Assembly (NCBI GenBank): GCA_012845835.1 | Contig: JABAKD010000025.1 | Location: 28,961,761 to 29,025,760, forward strand | Direction: 5' to 3' | Source of the DNA: Undaria pinnatifida | Lineage: Eukaryota > Sar > Phaeophyceae > Laminariales > Alariaceae | Length of the DNA stretch: 64,000 nucleotides | Part shown: positions 55,995 to 64,000 of the stretch, in pieces | How the letters are laid out: every line of letters begins with the position of its first letter | Numbering within the stretch: the stretch's first letter is position 1 | Translations under genes and position numbers: made by a program | The notes under the pieces: generated by a model | Databases searched by the model: none | What the model was told of the DNA's origin: nothing | What the model saw: the letters and a program-made list of their open reading frames with translations, nothing else

Positions 55995-56115
55995 GCGGAG
56001 CTGCTGTTGATATGCATCGGGCTGTTGGGTGATGTTCCTGAAAGCTTGTGTCATGTGTAGGGCTGTTTGTCAACATCGTTAAAAGCTGGTGACATGTGTC
56101 GGGCTGTTCGGTAGA
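55995..56115. repeat. Three tandem units of about 50 bp
   Basis: TGTGT(C/A)GGGCTGTT followed by AACATCGTTAAAAGCTGGTG variants. Confidence 0.6.
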
Positions 56116-56899
56116 ATCTTAGAGCAGGAAGGGCACAACTCCCACAGTATCGGGTGTTATTTCCATCATTCCGACGTTCCGATGCTGACGTCCTTTAGGT
56201 TAGCGAATGCCTCTACATCTCTTGGCCCGAACTCCGCTCGGGTCGGCTTCAGCACCGGCAGGAGCGGCAATGCAGATCAATGCCGTCCCCGCGGAACCAA
56301 CTCACCGGGTGCCGCTCTAAAAGGGCCTTACTAACGAGTCCAACAACCCTCACACTACAAACACTGAAAAACAAAATCCCAATTCTAATTCCAAGCAGTC
56401 TGTCCTGCCGAAACAACGTTGAGTGCCATTTCTAAAGGGCTCTTTATCGCCAAACAAAGTAAACTGCTAATAATGCAAACACTTCAAGATGATCCCGAAC
56501 GAACGACTGTGAGCGTGGACCTTGCTGCGGGAGCCGACGCAGTCTGGTCCCGTATAACTCCAAGAATAATACAAGCTTTCCCTTCGGCATGTGGTTCGAG
56601 CGAATGAAACCCGGGGGTGTCGCAAGTTGAAAGGGGGGCGAAAAAAATGTTGAAAGCTGACGAAAAAACAATAGCGACACCGCCCAAGTACCTCGGCAAG
56701 TAACAGCGACCAGCCCAAACGAGTTTATAGCTCAGTCTATAGAGGTCGCCCACCCGAAACAACGTGTGATGTTATTGTTAAGAAAAAACGACAGCGATAA
56801 CCCACCGGCGCAGAACAGGGCGGTGGTCGAGCACTGGTACCACGAGGGGATGCTCCGGGCATGCGCGACGAGAATCCAGGGTATCGACCAATACGACAA
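56116..56899. other. No gene seen
   Basis: GTGCCATTTCTAAAGGGCTC at 56422 resembles GTGCCGCTCTAAAAGGGCCT at 56309, a weak doubled motif. No supported frame. Confidence 0.35.
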
Positions 56900-57760
56900 G
56901 GTGCAGAAGATAAACGAGACGGCCGGTACCGTGAAGCTCTCACGCTTTTGAAAAGTTTTGTCGGGGAAAACGGCCTCCTGCACAAGGACAGAGGCAAGGA
57001 GCGCCAAAACGAATGGTAACCCGGTGGTTGAGACGGGAGGACAACAAAAAATTCCCCAAAAAAATCTGTCAGAAATGGATACCCGTGGGTTAGGACGGGG
57101 ACGACGGAATAAGACATCACACAAAAAAAGCGTCAAGAGAACGAAACACTGGGACTGAGACAGGGGTAAAGACAGGACCGACCTCACGCGCTCCTGAAAT
57201 TTTTTTCGTGGAAACCGAGCTTCTGCACAACGACAATATAGCTACAAATCAAAAACGAGGAACCCCCCAGATGTGGAAAACCGAGGGGTAAGACGCGGGT
57301 AGACGACAAGAAAAAAAAATGATTTCCTTTGTCCGGGAATGTGAGCTCCTGTACAACAATGAAAACATCACGAACAGGCCGCAAAACATGGAAGCCAAGG
57401 CGGGGGGGATTGACAAAACAAAACACTAAAATTCCGAAAAAAATGAAAACTCGGGCAATGTGACAAGGTGCAGAAGGAAAAAGACGAAGACCGGATACGC
57501 AAACCTCACACGTGACTGACAAAGGTTGCCTGGAAAACCGAGCTCCTGCGAAACAACAAGAGCAACGCCAAAACGCCACAAGAAATCGAAACCGAGGGGC
57601 GGAGACAGATGGACGAAAAAAACACACGCAAACGCGCTCTTGAAACTTTCGTATGGGAGATCAAACCTCCTGCACAACAAGAAAAAAGAGTACAATGACG
57701 CCGCAAAAAAATCAAACCCGGGGTTGAGACGGGAGAACGACGAGGGGAAGGGGGGTGGAG
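56900..57760. repeat. Degenerate tandem array, unit about 120-150 bp
   Basis: Six or so units: CTCACGCGCTCTTGAAA, TTTTTCGTGG, AAACCGAGCTCCTGCACAAC, an A-rich block with AACGCCA, then AAACCGAGGGGTGAGACGGG. Units start near 56935, 57185, 57330, 57500 and 57640. Minus-strand open frames over it are fragments of the unit. Confidence 0.7.
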
Positions 57761-58194
57761 GAGGGGGGGAGGGGAAACCACATAGCAGACATCCCTCTCC
57801 CCACTCCACTACAGTACTATATTACTCTATTTTACGCTTGTCAAGTGGCCCCCATCTACGGACAGCACTCCATAACACGTTCCAGACATTTTTCCTATTT
57901 TCCTGAGTTATACACGTGTATGTGTGTACCAAGTATTTGGTTTTTTGTACTTCAGCTGCGCGCTCTGCTCGTTCGCACCTTGGCTAGCCAAAGGAGACTG
58001 TACGACCCGTGAAGCGCCAGGTAAGTCCATGCTGCCGGCCTGCGTCCACGGGTTTCGATGTATTACGAGGGGAGCGCGGGAATTGGATTTTCCATTCGAC
58101 GATGTGTTCGCAGCATGAGCTTCAACGCCGTTAAGCGTCAGATAGGCTCATGCTGCGGGTCTTCTCCGATGATGGGTTTCGATGTCAACAGTAG
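57761..58194. other. No supported gene
   Basis: GTTAAGCGTCAGATAGGCTCATGCTGCGG at 58131 partly repeats GTGAAGCGCCAGGTAAGTCCATGCTGCCGG at 58010, a doubled unit of about 120 bp. GCCAGGTAAGTC is donor-like, but no exon could be defined. Confidence 0.35.
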
Positions 58195-58330
58195 GCGTGT
58201 CACGGGGGGGGGGAGGGGGGTACTCGTTATCATGCATGGTCGTAGTCTTGAGACCATACCCCCTCGCACCCCAACAATTCCGGGACGGAACACACGTCGG
58301 GTTTCACACAGAAATATCGATACTTTTTCG
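58195..58330 (-). repeat. Dispersed repeat R, copy R4 (3' half)
   Basis: The reverse complement reads CCGACGTGTGTTCCGTCCCG, GGTGCGAGGGGGTATGGTCT and ends at a long C run, as in R1. Confidence 0.7.
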
Positions 58331-58464
58331 GAAATCCATGTATGCCTGGTGAGTAGACACGTGTGTTGTCTTTAGCATGTTTATCCAACGGCGTCAGCAA
58401 ACCTAGGTGCCGTCCTACGAATAATACAACTATTAATAAAATAAAAGGGGGCAGAAATAAGAGG

Positions 58465-58660
58465 CCATTGATTTGGTGCAACTAGCGAATTGGATAATGC
58501 CAAGAGCTACTTGTGCAGAGTTGATTGCCCTGTGCTGTGTTGTGTGCTTGTTTGCGATGTCATGTTCTGATCGGCAGTTCGGGTGTAATTTGCGACAAAA
58601 ATATAACGTGAAGAGGACCGAAAGCGAGAACAATCAATTAAGGAGGCAAAAATACAAGTA
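58465..58660 (+). repeat. Dispersed repeat D, copy D2
   Basis: Plus-strand match to D1 (12780-12975, minus). Short frame CVVCLFAMSCSDRQFGCNLR is conserved with D1. Confidence 0.65.
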
Positions 58661-58724
58661 CACACATACATACATACCCATGCCTGGAACTTCGCATGAT
58701 ACTTGGCACTGCTGTGTTCGAAAT

Positions 58725-58860
58725 GAAGCACAGCGCAGCGCGGCACGGCACAACACCGCACCGCAGGGCAAGGCACGGCACCGAAGGGCACCGCACGGCG
58801 CTGCGCTGCGCGCTATGCGCTGCTGAGCTATAGCTGAGTTGAGCTGCGCTGGGAGTGCAA
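58725..58860. repeat. GCACGGC-type short-period cluster
   Basis: Irregular 5-7 bp repetition (GCACAGCGCAGC, GCACCGAAGG) related to 40490-40615. Confidence 0.5.
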
Positions 58861-59510
58861 TTTTTGCAATCGAACAATGTAGTACTTACAAAGATCGGGC
58901 GGGGCCGCTTATCGCCGGCCCCGCCCTCCATGATAGTGGCGGAAAAAGAACGTGACTAAGAGAAGGGAAAGGTAATGAACGGTACCAACAGGTTAAGGGT
59001 GCTACATGTATTTGAAACATATGCCATTAAAATTTGTGGGTTTTGTCGGGAGTGGTTTGCGCACAGGCATATGTGAAGGTTAGGTGTTGGTGCACTGCAC
59101 AGAGGAATAGGAAAGACGAAACAAAACGCAAATGAGGAGGCTGTGTATAGCAGGGAGAACTGTGGTGTTGTGGACAGGCGAGAAATATATGGGAAGAAAA
59201 TGGAAAGAAAACCGCGGTAGAAAAAATTAAATAAACCGTGGATGAAACGTAATAAATGTAAGGAAAGCTCAATTGGCAAAAGTAGTAGCCAGACCTTAGC
59301 TGAATCCGGAGAAGGGTTCGGACGGCATGACATGCGCCGCGAGCGCTGAACGATGCGGAGGCGAATTCCGTTTGTTCACTGAGTGGAAAAATCCTACCGC
59401 AACAAACTGCAGAAAAAAAAGCCAACGTCAATTAGAGCAGTCAGACCAAGTCCCTGTCACTAAGGTACGCAAATTTGCAAAACCCACGCCGGAAGTCATA
59501 CCATTCATCT
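58861..59510. other. No gene seen
   Basis: A short GC-rich inverted repeat (GGGCGGGGCCG..CGGCCCCGCCC) lies at 58898-58925; the rest is AT-rich and featureless. Confidence 0.4.
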
Positions 59511-60262
59511 ATTATAGCAGCAGGAGCGGCGGGGGCAGGGGCGGCCGATTCCCCATCGAAGAATTGCGGCACAGCAGCAGTAGTGTCTACAGCAGCAGTA
59601 GTGTCTACAGCAGCAGCCGTCTGGCAAGGGAGACGGGGCACACACAGGTTCGGCGAGCTCAAGACCACAAGACAGCCGATTTTTTATTTTTATAAAAAAA
59701 GTACTTACAGGAGACACCAGCGGCAGCATCAGCACAGCAGCTACACTACACAAAAGAAACATGATCTTACAAAAAATGGTAAAAACTTCAGCTGTGAGCA
59801 CAACACAAGCTGCGTGGTACATGGTTATAATAATCACACAACAAGGCGGAAAATAATACTAAAAACTGCACAGATCCACAGAGACATGAGGCTATCTACG
59901 CCGCTATGGCATGCAAAGAAATTTACAGGGCTCAGTATGGGAAGCATGCGAGTTGTGAAAAATCCACGCGCGGCATAGATCAGCACCTCAAAAACATCAC
60001 ACTTTAGGAACATGCACAGAAGAGAGTGGGCGCAGCACCAGCAGCAACACACAGCAGCAGCAGCAGCGGCGGCGGCGGGCGCAGAGGCGGGCGCAGAGGC
60101 GGGCGATAGCCGAGCAAGGAATTGCAGCACAGCAGCAGCAGTGTCTACAGCAGGGATCATCCGGCAGGAGGAGGAGCACGCACAGCACTGGCACTGGCTA
60201 GGTGAGGTCATGACCACAGAAAGCCGATTTTTGATTGTTAGAAACAAACGCAGCAGTCAACA
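59511..60262 (+). repeat. Direct repeat pair about 545 bp apart
   Basis: 59515-59700 and 60060-60262 share GGGC.GAT..CCGA, GAATTGC(G/A)GCACAGCAGC, AGTGTCTACAGCAG and GACCACA(A/G)A(G/C)AGCCGATTTTT. CAG-rich interruptions differ. The intervening 59701-60059 holds no gene. Confidence 0.65.
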
Positions 60263-60289
60263 GCAGCAGCGGCACCACTGCCAAAAAAG

Positions 60290-60525
60290 CGGCCGGGGGG
60301 AGGGGGAAGGGGGGGGGGCGGGGGGGGGAGGGGGGGATGAGGGGGGGGGGGGAGGGGGGAAGCAGGAAAGGGGGAGGGGGGGGGGAGGGGGGGATGAGGG
60401 GGGGGGGGAGGGGGGAAGCGGGAAAGGGGGAGGGGGGGGAAGGGGGGGGGGCGGAGGGGGGGATGAGGGGGGGGGGGGAGGGGGGAAGCGGGAAAGGAGG
60501 GGGGGGGGGGGAGGGGGGGGTCATG
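60290..60525 (+). repeat. G-rich polypurine tract with tandem structure
   Basis: Nearly pure G/A on this strand with a recurring AAGC(A/G)GGAAAGGGGGAGG block every 60-70 bp. Able in principle to form quadruplexes or triplexes. Glycine- and proline-rich frames are artefacts. Confidence 0.85.
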
Positions 60526-60904
60526 CCCAAGAGACTCAAGTCTGGGTTTGGCCACGATCGTCTTGAAAGTTGTGGGCCTTCCAACGGCCGTCACAAGATA
60601 GCGTAAGACCGCCCTGTAAGACCGCCCTGACTTGATCACCATGTTGCGTTCTCTCCCCAGTGCCATTGATGATGCACTTGATACCCTCTATGAGCCCAAT
60701 GCCGTCTTTAATCAGCTCCTAGGGTCTGCTAGTATGACATTCTTTTTCTCTTTTCCTTTCCTTGCTTCCTCTTCTTGTCTTGTATTATCTTGCTTGCTTT
60801 CTTTTGTCTTTTTTCTTCTTTCCTTTCCTTTTTCGTTTTTTTTTTCGCGTTCTTCTCTTTTCTTTTTCCTTTATCTTATTTCCTTTCTTTGTTTCTCTTT
60901 TCTG
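60526..60904. other. No supported gene; pyrimidine-rich lead to repeat F
   Basis: GTAAGACCGCCCT is tandemly doubled at about 60603. CTTTTCTTTCC-type tract from 60740 to 60900. Confidence 0.4.
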
Positions 60905-61350
60905 GTTGACTTGCGTCTGTCGTGCGTATGCGTAGTGATAGATACTACGTGTAATATGTACGTGGCAGTGTTTCTTAGGTGGCAAGCGGTATAGTCGGTT
61001 TTTCCAGGCGCGAGTAATGAGACGTGTGACCGGTATGGACCTGGCACATCGTATAGACTGACTCCCGATTTCACTTTTATATGTTTCTGGTGGAGGCATG
61101 ATTTGCGTCAGCTGTGACATAAGGGTGTACCACCTTGGTTTGCTTGTGTTTTTCCCTGGGGTATTCCTCAGCTCCAGAGTGACTGGAGACTGTCCTGTGA
61201 CCAAAGACTTGATTATGCGAGTTTTTTTTTTTTTTTCATCCTCCGGCGGATGGGGAAAAATAAAGCTCAAGCTCACCACACTTCCACGTATTTCCATACG
61301 CGTCGTGTGTCGATTTAACTCAGTTGCTAATGTGAGAACAACAACAACAA
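60905..61350 (+). repeat. Dispersed repeat F, copy B
   Basis: Colinear with copy A up to GATTATGCGAGTT (61217), then interrupted by about 110 bp, then AATGTGAGAACAACAACAAC resumes at 61329. Confidence 0.85.
61218..61328 (-). mobile_element. Poly(A)-tailed insert inside repeat F copy B
   Basis: Absent from copies A and C. On the minus strand it is about 95 bp followed by about 15 A residues, the form of a retroposed RNA. Source not identified. Confidence 0.65.
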
Positions 61351-61356
61351 AAACGC

Positions 61357-61618
61357 AACTGCAGCATAGAGTTCCCCCGTTCCAACAACTAACCAACTCG
61401 CGGCTACAAACATTTATTTGTATTGTGGTTTTTAATTCGATTGCTCTTGTTTCACTGCAAACCCGCGTGTCGTCACTCTGACAGCACTCCAGACAGCAGG
61501 CGCGTTCGTCTGTGCTCACGATTACCGTGCGGTTCGTACGGTGCAGGCAGCCCAGCCGCTGTAGTTTGTAGCCGCGAGTTGGTTAGTCGTGGGAACGGGG
61601 GAACTCTATGCTGCAGTT
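61357..61618. mobile_element. 262-bp element with 55-bp terminal inverted repeats
   Basis: Left TIR 61357-61411 and right TIR 61564-61618 match apart from a two-base difference; ends AACTGCAGCATAG..CTATGCTGCAGTT. The interior (61412-61563) is homologous, inverted, to 62642-62797, next to repeat F copy C. No coding capacity. No clear target duplication. Confidence 0.8.
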
Positions 61619-62277
61619 AGATGGATACCCGCGGCCATGTGAGTTCAGTTTGCACATTGGACCTTTTCACTTGTTGTGCGCCATTCTTCGCATCGTACGT
61701 TTTAGGCGGGGAAGCGTATCATTACAATTGTATCATTATCGAGGCACGAGAAAAAAAGAGTTTTGCATGAACGGAAGAAGTTTGGGGTTACTGCACGTTG
61801 ACCAATGAGATCAACGCGGGTGGTTACTTGTACTTGTCCTGGTATAGCAAAGGGAACCTTGGATCAGTTTGCCTGGTTGCTGACTAGCAAGCGAAGCACG
61901 CAGAGAAGAGAGAAGCATCGTCAGCGAGACAGGTTCAAGGTGTGATAGACTGGCTGATTTCTGCTGTAAGTGAGCCCGGATACAGCGACGACCGTCCGGC
62001 CACCACTGAACCTTGAGTCTTTCAGGTGGAGGCTGGCGTCGAAAGCTCGACATTGCCAGTTGGGATGGAACTTGACTCCGGGTTACAGACGATAGCGTGG
62101 GGCTGCAGTTGGAGCAGCCCCGGGGGGCTGCCCCTCTATCCGCCCCCCGTGCTCCGAGCGGGGGGTGCGCAATAACATGATACAACTTCGAAAGCAAGAT
62201 AGATACAAAGCGTAGTATTTCCCGGACGAATTTTGATTTTATTTGGTTTTTCGGATCTTCCTAGAGCTCCAGCTCCT
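61619..62277. other. No supported gene; GC hairpin at 62114
   Basis: GCAGCCCCGGGGGGCTGC (62114-62131) is a strong palindrome and is followed by CCCCCCG..CGGGGGG at 62142-62165. No exon could be defined. Confidence 0.4.
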
Positions 62278-62797
62278 TTGTTGTTGTTGTTGTTGTTGTT
62301 CTCACATTAACTCGCATAATCAAGTCCGTGGCCGTCACAGGACAGGCTCCAGTCACTCTGGAGCTGAGAAACACCCCAGGGAAAACACACACACAACCCA
62401 AGGTGGTACACGCATATATCACAGCTGACGCAATTCATGCCTCCACCAGAAACATATAAAAGTGAAATCGGGAGTCAGTCTACGATGTGCCAGGTCCAGG
62501 CCGGTGCATACGTCTCACTACTCACGCCTGGAGAAACCAAATATTCCGATTGCCACCCAAGTAAGACTACCACGTATATATTACACGTAGTATCTATCAC
62601 TACGCATACGCACGACAGGCATAATAAGTCAACTGGAGAAAAAGAAACAAAGTACAGCGGTTGGGCTACGAACCGCACCGTAATCGTGGGCACAGACGAA
62701 TGCGCCTGCTGTCTGGAGTGCTGTCAGAGTGACGACCCGCGGGCATACAGTGAAACAAGAGCAATCGAACCAAAAACACACAACACGAATATCAATG
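62278..62797 (-). repeat. Dispersed repeat F, copy C, plus adjoining segment
   Basis: 62278-62640 is the inverted counterpart of copies A and B, with CATATAAAAG at about 62453. 62642-62797 continues with the segment found inside the TIR element at 61412-61563. Confidence 0.8.
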
Positions 62798-64000
62798 ATC
62801 GCCCCGCCTTCCCGAGTTATTTGACAGGTTGCAGCGCAGCTACTACGCCCGTGCCTGAAAAGTAATTGAAAATTGCGGGGGGTCGTTCCCCATGAAGGGT
62901 ATACAACTCTTCTACCAACCCTACAAAAATCAGTCACGTTAAAAAGTACCATGTTGTACTACTGGCTCGTTAAAAAACCCTGAAAAAAAATACGATCGCT
63001 GCCCTCGTGATGATGGTGTGCGTGCGGGTCGTGGGTCTCCGTGTGCCATCCCCCTGCTGTGGTTCTCCATGGCCGCCTCATCGCCTTTTAGCTCACTCGG
63101 CCCGCTCCTTCGCACCTGCTCTCCTTGACACTCAATTCCAATCGGTTTCCTTTCTTGCCCGTCCCAAAAAAACGAAATGCTCCACGCAGCTTGCGGTGCT
63201 GATCTGAAAAACAAAAAAAAAAAACGTTCAGGGAGAGTTCAATCCGTCTCTTCCCCGCCCGTCGACGGCCAGTCGCCCTTCTCCTTCGTCGTCGAATCCA
63301 ACCCCCTGCCGGCGCAGTTCCCTCCACGCAAACCGAGACTGCGCCGTAGTGTGGCTCGCGGTGGCGCCTGCCTCCGCGCTCGAGCATCCCGATTAAGCAT
63401 TGCTGCTCCGCCGCTGCTGCCTAGAAGGCGCGCGAATCGTAGGTGACCATGCCTAACTCACCACGTACGACCCAACTCTACCGTCACGCCTAAGCCTCGC
63501 GGCCACACGCAGCAGCAAGAGGGTATCACTCCTTGAGGGTGAGTCCGGCCTTACACCCGCAAGAAAGACCCCCCCCACTCGCTACAAGCCTGCTAGGGCA
63601 TGCCTCGCAGCATGCCTTACCGAGGCGGCAAGGGGAACGGAGGTATTGTACGTAAAACCTGCGGTGTGCTCGATGGTCTCGCGGCGGCAGCACACCAGAA
63701 CGTCCGCTCGTACGACGTATCATTCTTAAAGGAAATGTAATAGTCTAGATATAGACTATATATAAATAAAAACTCCGCCCTTCCCTCACCGGATATTCGA
63801 CTTACAGGATTCAGTTGATATATTGATGCATTTCCTTCCACAGCTAGCTGTCAGATTTTGTCCCCCTCAGAAACAGGTTTTATAGTTTCCGCGCACAGAC
63901 TGCCTAACATCACCCTGTTGACCCTGGTAGCTACACTGTAGTTGCAAGGGGAGTCGCCGACCTATATCCTTAATGAGAACACACAACCCGTAATACGCGC
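62798..64000. other. No supported gene
   Basis: A 90-codon plus-strand frame at 63177-63446 is Arg/Pro-rich without a domain. A short frame from ATG at 63601 to TAA/TAG at about 63740 (MPRSMPYRGGKGNGG..) has protein-like composition but no support. Confidence 0.3.

Noticed and set aside
60012-60666. Gly-rich and Pro-rich proteins on opposite strands
   Set aside because: Translations of the polypurine tract; both strands are open because of base composition.

Overview
This looks like nuclear DNA of a eukaryote and is almost entirely transposon, satellite and other repeat. I see Ty1/copia retrotransposons with LTRs, a tRNA-headed SINE, inverted-repeat elements, long microsatellites, and one clear intron-bearing host gene whose introns are about 0.8 and 1.0 kb with GT-AG borders. 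There are no operons, Shine-Dalgarno sites or bacterial genes. Mid-range GC, long introns, low gene density and Copia-rich repeats would fit a stramenopile alga such as a brown alga, but that placement is inference and nothing in the window proves it.

Layout. 1-0.55 kb: 3' end of a glutamine/histidine-rich gene. 1-8 kb: a run of degenerate tandem arrays, a 5-bp satellite and tRNA-like fragments. 8.3-13.5 kb: dispersed repeats and a dead Copia pol remnant. 13.96-21.38 kb: a broken minus-strand gene for a repeat protein, split by a well-bounded Copia element (Copia-1, 14077-20582, 5-bp target duplication) that lacks its integrase core. 21.38-24.95 kb: a truncated second Copia family (Copia-2b). 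25.24-27.13 kb: a 1.9-kb foldback element built from a 12-bp repeat that is its own reverse complement, with terminal inverted repeats and a 10-bp target duplication; a 0.93-kb relative lies at 35.73-36.66 kb. 31-42 kb: transposase-like and Gypsy-like debris, two SINE copies and a tyrosine-recombinase fragment. 42.3-48.7 kb: a nearly full-length Copia-2 element (Copia-2a) with almost identical LTRs but no target duplication and a mutated integrase catalytic Glu. 51.5-53.7 kb: the last three exons of a DUF1295/steroid-reductase-fold membrane protein, with a decayed duplicate exon. 55-64 kb: a 550-bp TTA microsatellite, purine tracts, tandem arrays, dispersed repeats and a small TIR element that carries a captured segment.

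How it fits together. There is no pathway here. The coherent story is layered insertion. Copia-1 entered an exon; the foldback element entered a dispersed repeat whose empty counterpart is also in the window; a poly(A) insert entered another repeat whose empty copy is also present. Several of these events can be read directly because filled and empty sites coexist. The foldback family is the strongest candidate for something undescribed.
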